Origin: Cheiracanthium punctorium
Lineage: Eukaryota; Arthropoda; Arachnida; Araneae; Cheiracanthiidae
NCBI GenBank assembly: GCA_038373885.1
Contig: JAWZYV010011899.1
Coordinates: 150,159 to 214,158 of the forward strand
Length of the DNA: 64,000 nucleotides
Reading direction: 5' to 3'
Below are positions 11,821 to 21,651 of the stretch, one piece after another (position 1 is the stretch's first letter; each line of letters opens with the position of its first letter). Both the position numbers and the translations under genes were made by a program. The notes beneath the pieces were generated by a model, which was given only the letters and a program-made list of their open reading frames with translations, made no database searches and was not told the DNA's origin.

Positions 11821-12039
11821 CGCAAGGGCGGTTCTAGGGTAGCAGTCTGGGAGGGGTAATGATATTTTATAATTTTAAATAAACTCAGAGTCTCGGAGAA
11901 GGATTGACTACTGGGGGGCACACAATGGAAAGAGGACCCATCTGACTGCACAATACACTTCATATCTGTAAACTGGCTGAAGCAGCCATTCTTCGCACGG
12001 AATGGATATTGTCAAAACCAACAAATACAAATGAAAATA

Positions 12040-12342
12040 GTCCCGCAGTGGTCTGGGCGCTAAACTCCGTTCCCATAAGAACATGGCAAGTGAAGCACCA
12101 TCCGGTTTGGCCAGTGCTTGGGAGGGTCATCTCCCTGGTGCACGTAAAATTCGTCCTGGTTTCAATGTCCTCCAAGTTGTTAAGCGATACCTCTGGGGGT
12201 GCCGATTTCAGGTGGTGGTTGGTCCCTCATCTGGAATGAATTCAAAATTAGGGACCAACAAGTAGAAGTCCAACCCCTTCGGGGACAGTGGCACCCCCCT
12301 TTCCATGGATAGTGTCGCCTATCCATGGACACGACAACAGCA
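12040..12342 (+). mobile_element. SINE-like retroelement with 13-bp target-site duplication
   Basis: A 303-bp insert is flanked by perfect 13-bp direct repeats ACAAATGAAAATA (12027-12039 and 12343-12355). The insert starts GTCCCGCAGTGGTCTGGGCG, reminiscent of a tRNA A-box region, and ends in an A/C-rich tail ACGACAACAGCAAC. A convincing B box is not visible, so the pol III origin is inferred from the size, long duplication and tail. The overlapping short frames on both strands are not genes. It is a different family from 12644-12886. Confidence 0.75.
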
Positions 12343-12643
12343 ACAAATGAAAATAAGTAATTAAATATCAAACAAATTTTGGTTATATATTTAATCACCT
12401 ACAAAAACTGTTTCAGAATATTCTTCAGGCATAGCCTAACTAGATTTTTTAAAAATACTGTTTGGAATGTGCACCATATTCCCCGCGAATTTTTGTCCTC
12501 TTGGTCTTCAAATTGAAATTATGCTAAATTCGCCTAATCCCCACCACGCATATTCTAACTATACTTCACCTTTATGTACTCGAATATAGACCCCAATAAT
12601 CCCATTAAATAAACAATATTAGGCAATTTCTCGACAAAGATGG

Positions 12644-12886
12644 TTGTGTTTTGTTGTGTTGTGGGATTACTGCAGATTAGCAACACGTGGGCTCTAGGCC
12701 GAATGGCGGGGGCCCTCCATGGGGGGGGGTCTTTCTAAGGGGTCCTAACCTGTATTTATGCTAAGTTCCAGAAGGAACCACGTAAAATTCCTAATGGTTA
12801 AGTCGGCGGCCGCGACCTGGTTTTGAACCAGGCATCTTCCGTCCCCCGGCGTAGCGCGTTATGCACTTGGCCACTGGTGGGGCACC
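12644..12886 (-). mobile_element. tRNA-derived SINE (family S1, copy 1)
   Basis: The 243-bp insert has perfect 12-bp target duplications CGACAAAGATGG (12632-12643 and 12887-12898). On the minus strand the head (from 12886 inward) has an A box TGGCCAAGTGC and a perfect B box GGTTCAAAACC. The body follows, and the tail is a repeated ACAAC (GTTGT on the + strand). It is the same family as 36881-37129 and, more distantly, 63246-63420. Confidence 0.88.
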
Positions 12887-13109
12887 CGACAAAGATGGAA
12901 GATATCACTTCGGGGACTTATTTCTTTTATGCCAATTTTCGTGATACATTATCAAAAATGGCAAACCTTGGGGATTTTTCTTCTTTAATATGGCAATCCT
13001 TGAAATTTGGTTCGCCCTTTCACCAGGTAGACAAAAATCTTTGTCCTGAAATTAACAGCACCCAAAAGCTAAATATTATGTAAAAAATGCCTTTTTTTAT
13101 CAACTTACC

Positions 13110-14130
13110 CTTTATAATGGTCAATTTTTTTTAAAAGATTTTTATGAATTTGTGTTCGTTACATTTTAATGCAAGATATTTATGGCTATCTTCATTTTCC
13201 TTCGATACATGAAGACAATTATGAAAATAACCGTTTTAGTCCCTCACAACAGTTTGAACTCTAAAAAACTCTGAAAATGACTATTTTGCATTCGTGTTAG
13301 CTACATTTTAAAGCAAGTATTTTATGGCTATCTGTTTTTTCCCTTTGAGATATGATGGAAAAAATTTGTAAAACAACATTTTTGACCTCCCATTATGATG
13401 CGAATTCTGAAAAAAAACCTGAAAAATAATTTTAAGGCATTTTGTGTTCAGTATACTTTTTAAGCAAGAATTTTTAGGCTATCTCTTCTTCCTCTGACAT
13501 ATGAAGGAAAAATGTGAAAAGAAACGTTTTGGCCCCTTACACCCACTTGGGTGCGAATTCTGAAAACACCCTGAAAACTGATTTTTTAGACATCCTTGTT
13601 CGCTACATTCTAAAGGAAGAATTTTATAAACTATCTCTATTTCCATTTGAGATATGATGGACAAATTCGAAAATAAACGTTTTTGGCCTCTTATCCCCCT
13701 TTTTCATGCACATTCTAAAGAACCCAGAAAAACGAATTTTAAGCATTTGTATTCCCTATACCTTCCAGGAAGAATTTTTAAAAGCTATCTCTTTTTTTCC
13801 CTCTCGTATATCAAGAGAAAATATGAAAAAGAACGTTTTAGACCCTTGCCTCCGTTTGGATACAAAATTTTAAAAAAATCCTGAGAGTAATTTTTTAGGC
13901 GTTTGCTGTTAGTTGCATTTTTACGTTTTCAGCCCCTTACGCCCATTTGGGTGGGAATTCTAAAAAAAACCCTGGAAAACAACTTTTAGGTATCTGTGTT
14001 ATATTTTTAAAGCAAGAATTGTATGGCTATCTCTTTTTTAACACTGAATTATGAAGGGAAAACGGCAAAAAGAAACGTTTTTGGGCCGCCATCCCCGTCT
14101 AGGTTCGAATTTTTTATAAAATCGCTTCTT
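13110..14130 (+). repeat. Tandem satellite, ~150-bp unit, about six and a half copies
   Basis: The motif GGCTATCT followed by a T/C-rich run recurs at about 13184, 13328, 13478, 13630, 13784 and 14026, a spacing of 144-154 bp. The last gap holds one partial unit. Each unit also carries a GTGAAAATAAACGTTTTGGCCCC-type block, CCCATTTGGGTGCGAATTCT and a CTGAAAA..TTTTAGGCATTTGTGTT block. The units are quite diverged, so the array is old. It lies in UBL3 intron 2. Open frames within it are not conserved between units and are not genes. Confidence 0.85.
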
Positions 14131-16166
14131 AAATGATGCCGGGCAGAAAAAGCTACAAGCTCCTAAAATTTTCATGTCTGTACCTCCATTAGATTTTGGC
14201 TGGGTGATGATCATCAGTCAGTCAGTTAGGGACATCTTTTCTTTATATATGAAAAATAAAAATGTTTAATTAATCATCAAAATGTGAAAATAAGTGTTTA
14301 ATTAATCACATAATTAATGAAATATGTAAAATACCGAAAAAATAATAACCTTGCATCTTTGCCCCCCATCGATCAAAAATTATTGTTATATTTGAAGAGT
14401 TTCCTATGTTTTGCCATGTAGATAGTGTTATTTGTTTTATTTCAGCCCAGTGAATTCCCCATGCAGAATTATTTTTTTTACTTTCGTTTTCAAAATCCTG
14501 GGAGAGGTAATTACTCTCCCCGTAAAACTGCCAATGCCTGATCGGGAAGTGAGCTATTTAAATTTCCCAAGGATTATGCCAGTGACACGAGATGCAGAAA
14601 AAGCAAGTTATTGCATAATGCGATAGCGATTAAGTCCGAAAGATTATGCAAATACCGGAAACGTTGAATAAGCATTCCCGATTGCATCCAAGAGTAAATT
14701 AAAGTTCATTTTTACTAGAAATGAAAGTGCCGATCAGCAAAAATATGGCAATGTTCAGTTTTTAACATTTAAGTCTGGGATTTAATGATAGGATTATCTT
14801 AGAATGTTCATCAGTTTATTTTAGCTTCAAAACAGATAGTTTAGAGTAAGAAACAGGGGCAAGACCAGAATTCTAGGTAAATATGCCTAATATGGCTAAC
14901 AGGTTTGCCACAGCTTAAAGTTAACATTTGTAGAATTATGGATAAGATAAAATTTATGATAAAGATGGGTCCGGTTCTAGATGTTCAGCAGCATGTGTGC
15001 ATTTAGTGTTTAGCCATTTATGTACATCTGTTATTGAACCAACATTTCCAGTAATATATATATATGTATGTAATGTATAAAAAGGTACTTTGGGTTTTAC
15101 TAGTTTGGGTATTGTTCAAGTGGGTACTTTCACTGTAAGTTTTGCTTTCCTGTCATACTTGCCACTTGCGCTCTGGAGCTATGTTTTATTTCTTTAGTTA
15201 ATTGTCTGACAGCAGGTCGTCGTTAGCAAACCACGTGGTATGGTGAGCGTAAATATGCCGACACCTCGAAAATAGAGAGACTTCTGCCACTAGAACTGCT
15301 TGATTTATCCACGCGGATTTTTGTACCCGTCTCCCCTCCCCTCTTCTCACTCTATATTGTAACTTAAAGGTAATGTTCAATAAACCGTTTTACCTGCCTT
15401 AACTCAGGAACTTTACTGGAATATCTGACGTATCATATATATGTCTTATAGTATGAAAATAAAATTTTTATTGTAGAACATAAAAAGAAATCATGCATAG
15501 AGAAAAATTATCATGTTATTTTACATGAAATATGTTTGACGAGTCTTATTGTGTACAAATTTGGATCATGCATATCAATATGTAGGGACATATAACTATG
15601 CATTTTTCTAAATATAACTGAAATAATGTTTCACTAATGCTATGCAAAAAGCACTACATAGTTAATGGAGTAGAAAAAGCTAGTAGATTTTGGCCGTCTC
15701 CTTTTTTCAGCCGCCTGTGTGCTGCTCACTCCTTGCACACTTGGCAGAACCTGCCCTGCACAAACAAGAGCAGAAAGCTATTGCCATGGGAAGTCATGTG
15801 ATTCATTCGCCTCTGTTGAGAAAACAAAGACTATAATGATTATGCAGCAATAACATTATGTAGAATGAATCTGTATAAATAAAACAAGATGTAAAATGCT
15901 CTATCTTTTCCTTGCATAGTGCTGAGTCAATCGTAAGATTACCAAATTTACAGGTCCTGGCACACCTCGAAGTGATGGTTTTGTAAAATTCAAATTAGAA
16001 AACATATTTAATGCAATTTTTTTTATTTATTTATTGCCTATATTATGTGAGAAATCGTCAAACTATAATGTTATGCAATAGTTGTTTTAAAGATTCATAA
16101 CTATGCTCTAATTAGCTTATTTATATGCAGCAAACTGCAAATGTTAATTATTTAATTTATACTAAA
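14131..16166. other. UBL3 intron 2, no gene recognised
   Basis: AT-rich intron. A short block near 14547-14580 (GAGCTATTTAAATTTCCCAAGG) is also found at 29942-29963 at the end of repeat R1. The 15100-15420 part is less AT-rich and carries AATAAACC near 15380, suggesting an old LTR fragment, but no LTR pair or duplication is visible. Confidence 0.4.
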
Positions 16167-16272
16167 TTACCCAGCAAACACACACAGGTTCTCTGAACAT
16201 CTATTAACATTCAGAAGATGTTTTCTGAATGTTAATAGACGTTCAGAGAATCTATGTGTGTTTGCTGGGTAA
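16167..16272. repeat. Fold-back element: 106-bp near-perfect hairpin
   Basis: The left arm TTACCCAGCAAACACACACAGG.. and right arm ..CTATGTGTGTTTGCTGGGTAA pair over about 49 bp with only a few mismatches around a short loop (AGATGTTTT). This is a miniature fold-back element in UBL3 intron 2. Its terminal CCCAGCAAACACACACA sequence recurs at 33693 inside the broken integrase. Confidence 0.85.
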
Positions 16273-17128
16273 ACCTTGGAAGAGCAGATTTCTCCAAAAT
16301 TAGAAAACCTATCGGCCTATATTACTTAAAATTATCATTAGTCTGACTAAGATTGTGTATTAAATCATCAAAAATGTTGCCAGACTTTGTGGCTTGTAAT
16401 GAAATATCATGACATTAGCAATAAGACCCCCCAAAAATGAAGCCCACATATCTCGTATATTTGGCAATAATTGCTAAACCCTAATCTTATCTAATGAGGA
16501 TTTTAAAGTCTCAAAACTTGTGCTCTAATCAACTGATTTATTTGCAGCAAAATACAAATTTTCATTATTTAATTTGTAAATCATTAATTTAAGAAAAAAA
16601 ATCAAACTTTAGCAGAGTAACACTCCCCCCCCCCCCCCCAAAAAAAAAAAAAAAAAAAAAACATTCTTTAGTTATTTAGTGTTTTAAAGCTCTCGTCGAG
16701 CAAACCTCATGCCGATTACTATCGACTGTAATCGATGACTAAAATAAAATTTTACAAAAATGCTATGATAAAATTGCATTATTACGAATTCATTTGATTT
16801 CTTTAACATTTAAGATTACTGTTATTTTATTAAATTAACATTCACTAGTTACAATCTTTTTGGTAATTGTTAGTAATCATAATCCAAATCATTTCTTGTA
16901 ATCGCACGAAGTCTGCTCTCGAGCCTTTTGATTCTTCTGAATGTCTCATAAGAATTTGTGTGCTCTTTGAATGCTTCAAAAAAAGAAAATATATTATTAC
17001 CATGAAAAGAACAGACACTCAGCTAATTAGATGCAATCTATTCCATTAAAAATAAGTGTTATGTACATTAAAATTTTAAATTTATTCTTTTTCTGTGCAT
17101 TTTCTTAATCATTTCTTTTGCATTTTAG
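16273..17128. other. UBL3 intron 2 end, poly-C/poly-A junction, no gene
   Basis: A 15-C run followed directly by ~21 A lies at 16625-16661. The rest is plain AT-rich intron up to the acceptor at 17128. Confidence 0.5.
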
Positions 17129-17206
17129 CTCTGCAATTGCCTTTAGGGAGAACAACTGTGATGCACTTAATTCCCCGAGAAAGCTTGCCAGAACCGAACT
17201 CTCAAG
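17129..17206 (+). CDS. UBL3: UBL3 exon: last strands of the ubiquitin fold
   Basis: The exon reads ALQLPLGRTTVMHLIPRESL then PEPNSQ. LPLG..TTVMHL is the final beta strand of the domain and PEPNSQ starts the linker to the lipid-anchored tail. The acceptor is TTGCATTTTAG and the donor GTAACT. It is separated from the previous exon by ~6.95 kb of repeat-rich intron. Confidence 0.95.
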
Positions 17207-18941
17207 GTAACTTATACTTAATTTGCTTTTACTAAATTAATGTCTTAAATGTACTAAAATTCAAGGTGGTTTTTTTTTTTTAATTTAATTTAATGTACTT
17301 AGTATGTACAGTGTGATAGAACCATTGTTGTTAAATTAAGGACTGTTTAGTGGATTATGGTGTCATAAAGTTGTAATCTCCTTTCACAAATCTTTCTTAA
17401 TGAGGTTTGAGGGAGGGGGGGGGAAAGCAATGTTGATACAGCTATGCTTTTCTACTATGCATCTCAATCTACATTTCTTTTTTGCTCTATCCTTCTCCTT
17501 GATATCCTTTGGTTTGTGTATCAATATGTTTGTAAATGGATTGCTGAAGCAATAAGAGAAGGAAGGTAGATTGGAAGGGATCACATATGAAATAAAGGCT
17601 TTATACAAAAAGCCCAGGATTGGACTGGCTCTTTAAGAGGCGCCCTGCTAGAGATTGAAAAGGAGCCCCTTACTGAGAAATTTAGAGAGATTAGAATATG
17701 TACTATTTGAAACTTACTTTTATGTTTCTAAAAACACATTTAATTATCTTGGAGCATTTTGGGCCCCTTACTCTTCGGTGGGCCCCTACAGCTGCAGGGT
17801 TTCTGTGGTCCTGTGCCACTGGGTAAAGATGTAAGATTATAGGGAAATAAATAATCAAATTATTCTGGTATAGGTATCAAATTACTCTAATTAAATTAGT
17901 ATATTCATTTTTGGGGTCTCTCCAGGGGCTCTCAGCAATCGCTGACCATCCACCCTGGACAGTCCGGACCTGAAAAGCCTGTTAGTTAGCTTTGAAAGAA
18001 AATACTTGCCTTTATTTAGTTACTTATACACACAGTTTCAATTCCAGTATCAGAAACTTCCTGTGAAAGTTGGGGCTCAGCCATTGAAGTGGGCGAAATA
18101 CGATTAAAATGTACAGATAGCAATAACGAACAAGCTAGATGATAGGAATCTTGTTGCTTATACTTCTTAATGGCTTTCCATCTGGTTATACAGGAACCAA
18201 AAATTTTTTGAAAGCTGCATTAATTTCAAAGTTTGGAGTCTCTTACTACAAGCATTTTACTAGAGTCAGATGAACAAAATAATGGACAAAGATATTTCCT
18301 CTCTTGTGATATCAAGAATATTGAATATCGGCATCTGTTTATCTTGCTTTAGGTAGTTAAATCTGCAAATGCTTTTTACATAGTTTTTGACCTAACAGTT
18401 TAAAAACTGACTCATTTCTTGCTTTTTATACAACTTAAACTAAGAAAATGCTACAAAACTTTTTGCTGCGTAACCATTATTTTTTTACCTAGAAAAATAA
18501 CTTATTTTATTAAACTGTCCTATTCAATAATTATTGGGGAAATTTTGACAAAACTCATCAGAAATGTTTCTCTTAAATTTGCATAAACTTTTTAGTTTTA
18601 TCCAGTTCTATATCTAATCCAAGGCATGAAATAGGTTGTTATATTTCATTCTCAATTTAAAAGAATGCATGTATGTAAATTGCTAATCGTTTGATCAGTT
18701 GTAACTGATAAACTAACATTAGATAAATGCAAACTTGTGATAAAAATAAGCTCACTGATTCCCACAACCTTTTTTATCATTAGTTATGAAATTATGCTGC
18801 AGATTCTTTTCAATGTCTAAAATGCTGTTGCAGACTGACAGAAAAAGTTCTGCTTCTGAAAGCCCTTAAATTTCTGTTTTTTATGTTGATATTTTCTTTT
18901 TGTAAATGGATTGTGATATGATTGTTTTCATTATTTTTTAG
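17207..18941 (+). other. UBL3: UBL3 intron 3
   Basis: The intron runs from GTAACT to TTTTAG. Near 17610-17830 there is a less AT-rich stretch (GGACTGGCTCTTTAAGAGGC to GTGCCACTGGG) and near 17920-17980 another (TCTCCAGGGGC to GTCCGGACC). Both look like MITE fragments, but no paired ends were found. Confidence 0.6.
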
Positions 18942-19006
18942 ATCAACGGCATAAAAGCAAGGAAAGAAGCAGTGGCTGTTGTAGTTCTACCTGCACAATA
19001 TTATAG
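18942..19006 (+). CDS. UBL3: UBL3 last exon: Cys-rich tail with CTIL prenylation box
   Basis: The exon encodes DQRHKSKERSSGCCSSTCTIL and a TAG stop. The final four residues C-T-I-L form a CAAX box whose terminal Leu predicts geranylgeranylation. The vicinal Cys pair just upstream is a candidate for further acylation or disulfide-dependent cargo attachment, as reported for UBL3 in other animals. The basic KSKER stretch would favour binding to the inner leaflet. The acceptor is TTATTTTTTAG. Confidence 0.95.
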
Positions 19007-20110
19007 ACTGTGATGCTGTGAAAAAGAAAAATGTGTTTCTGATAACCTGTCACAGCCAGAATAATTATGGGGACTGAATTGAAACACTGGTACTTGTTCC
19101 TGTTTCAATTTCCTTGTCTCTAGTCTTTCCCAGACTGGAAGACTCTTGAAGTGAAAAAAAAAAAAAAAAAAACTGTGGTCACGGGTTTAAACTAGTCTCA
19201 TTAATCCAGCACTTGTTTTATCTGCTCTACACTCTTAAGATATATATATATTCAGTTTTCTGTACCTTCTGTAGAAGTGAGTCACTTCAGATCTCCTCTT
19301 CACTGCTGTTTTAGTCTGTGCACATGCACACTGCTGTAGCTCTGGTGATGTCTTGAAAAAGAAAAAAAAAATTCTTAGAAATGGATCCCTCCAAATGAAT
19401 ATGGAATATATATATATATAAATATATATATGTATAAAAAAGTGTATGTACTCCTGCTTCTTGCTGCATTTTTTAACATGTTTAATGTTTTTAGTCATTA
19501 ATTTTTAATGATTTTCTTTTTTTTTTTTCGTGTAGATAAAAAACAAACATGCAAGTATGTTCTTGAATGTGACTATTTTTTATTCTTAGCTGTTTAACTG
19601 TTGACTTGCATGTTGCATATATAGCATTATTTGCAAGACTTGTATATTTTATTAATATCAGTCTATTAAGAAACCATTCCAGAGTTATTTAGTTTAGCCC
19701 AAGAGTTGTGGAACTATATCAATGACATGTCACCGACTTTCTGTGTGAATACTGATTCTAGGACAAAAGTGTTTTTTGAGTTGTTTGTATATATCTTTTT
19801 GTTTATGTTCCTCCATAACTTACTCTCCTGTTATGCAATAAAAGAAAAGTGAACTCATAATGTAGGACTTTATTGAAAAACATAATTATTTGATAGTAGC
19901 ATATGCAAGTATTTATGTAAATACAAGTAATACATTGTAAAAATGAAAAGTTAATAAAAAAAATTTCACAGTATGTTAGAAATAATGTATTTTAAATTAA
20001 AACTTCATCCCGGTTAGTTAACAATTCAATGATTTGAATAGATGACTCTTGTTCATAATGACTGTATATTAGATGAATTGTAATTGATAATTTACTGTTT
20101 TACAAATAAA
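19007..20110 (+). other. UBL3: Proximal UBL3 3' untranslated region with candidate polyadenylation signals
   Basis: This AT-rich sequence directly follows the UBL3 stop. Candidate AATAAA signals lie at 19837-19842 (TGCAATAAAAG) and 20105-20110. UBL3 mRNAs in other animals have long 3' UTRs, so the true end may be further on. The transcript end cannot be read from sequence alone. Confidence 0.5.
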
Positions 20111-21651
20111 AATTTAGATCCATGTTTAATTTTTAAAAGTTACTGTTTGGATTCTTATGTGTATATTTATTGAGTTTATTGTACAGACAAATTGTATTCT
20201 AGAATTTAATATCACATTTATTTGACATTTCAGTTTTTGTGTAGTTTTAATTTTGTAGGGTAGCTTGTTCTCTCAAACTTAACTGTGCATTGACTAGAAA
20301 TTATCTTTGAATCTCAAATAACTGTTTGTACATGTTGCAATAAGTTATCATCCAATATATTCTCATGATTTTGTGTAAGCTACTTATTTAACTGTTGACA
20401 CCAGTGATATGGTCATGGTCAATATATACTGTACATATTTAAAAAAAAAAAAAAACTGCAAAGTTTACTGTCATGTTACATTCAACTCTGAGCTGCCAGC
20501 CAGTAATTTATGCTTAGTGACTCTTTTTTTGCTTCACTTGTTAGATCTGATTAGACATTTTTTTTTAACTTTTTGTTTTACTTAAATAATTTTAAGAACA
20601 AACCTTTTTCTTACTTACCATTTTGGGGTTCATTTTAAATTTACACTTTTTTTTTTTTTTCACTGGCACCAAAATGTGTTGATGATAGCTTCGTTTGCCT
20701 AATGATACTGCTGTCCCTTTTTTATATAAAAAGCCATTACCTCTTGAGACATTTCATGAGTATTATGAATAACTCATTAGTATGCATATTTGCTCAGTCT
20801 TTTTTTGTATGTGTGTTATTAAATTATTTCTATTGTGATGTATATTTCAGAATTTTTTTTCAAGTTCCAAATACTGAGCTATAGACAATTATCATACTCA
20901 TTATGTTGTTACTATCTTATAAAATTTGTTGTTTTTCCTTGCGAAAACATGAAATATGGGAAATGTTTTTAAAATAATACAGTCGTTATATGATGTTCAA
21001 TGAAACGTGAAATATACATATATTAAAGTATTTTATAATATTTAATGCAATGAGCTTACCATAATCTTTCATCAACAATATCCATACAAAAAATTAATAG
21101 TAATAGATTTATTACATTGTTATGCGATAATGAAATACTTGCTTTCTATGAAACTAAAGCCACATAATTTACTTTTTCGAATTCCCTTAAAGTTTGATTA
21201 AAAACTCAGTGATCGTATTTTGATTAAGGAAGAATGTTTAGCTTTAACCATTATCATAGATGAATTCTGTTGAATGTTTTGTTACTATTCAAAAGAACAT
21301 AATTATATTTAATAATCTCTCGTGACATAAGTAATTTAGTATCAGTAATATTACTTTCTCTTGCTTCTTTATTCACTGTTACAATTTTGTACCTTGTTGA
21401 TCAAAAATATGTACTACACCTTTTAAATCAGAAATTGCTTTATATCAATTCATTAAAAGAGGGACTGCAGTTTATAATTTAAGGCTTTTAACAATGCTGT
21501 GCTGTGCATAGTGTGGTTTCAGTCACGTGCTGTATCTTAGTGACTCAGTATGATTCAATATGTGCAAGCTGTATGAAATGTCCCCAGCAGTGTAATTAGT
21601 CTGTACATATATTGTATGTTTGAAATGTAAAGTTTTGAGCCTATGTACATA
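19786..21651 (+). promoter_or_regulatory. Cluster of five Pumilio-type TGTANATA motifs downstream of UBL3
   Basis: Exact TGTANATA matches on the sense strand lie at 19786-19793 (TGTATATA), 19916-19923 (TGTAAATA), 20430-20437, 21602-21609 and 21644-21651 (all three TGTACATA). PUF proteins bind UGUANAUA in 3' UTRs and repress or destabilise mRNAs. A rough base-composition estimate gives less than one expected in this length. Functional use requires that the UBL3 3' UTR extends this far. Confidence 0.35.

Larger units (their letters stand above)
9771..19006 (+). other. UBL3: UBL3 gene locus (four of the coding exons)
   Basis: The four exons join in phase to give 112 residues plus stop. They cover the whole ubiquitin-fold domain and the C-terminal prenylation tail of UBL3 (MUB family). 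This family is a small, lipid-anchored, ubiquitin-like protein at the plasma membrane that helps sort proteins into small extracellular vesicles. All introns have GT-AG ends and each boundary splits a codon after its first base: 9880-10089, 10177-17128 and 17207-18941. The visible protein starts at the Ile-Asn-Leu-Arg-Leu strand. The vertebrate proteins carry about nine residues before this, encoded by a separate exon, and that exon was not found here. Intron 2 is ~7 kb and full of SINEs and satellite. Confidence 0.95.

Noticed and set aside
15100..15420. Possible solo LTR in UBL3 intron 2
   Set aside because: An AATAAACC and promoter-like composition are present, but no TG..CA ends or flanking duplication could be found.
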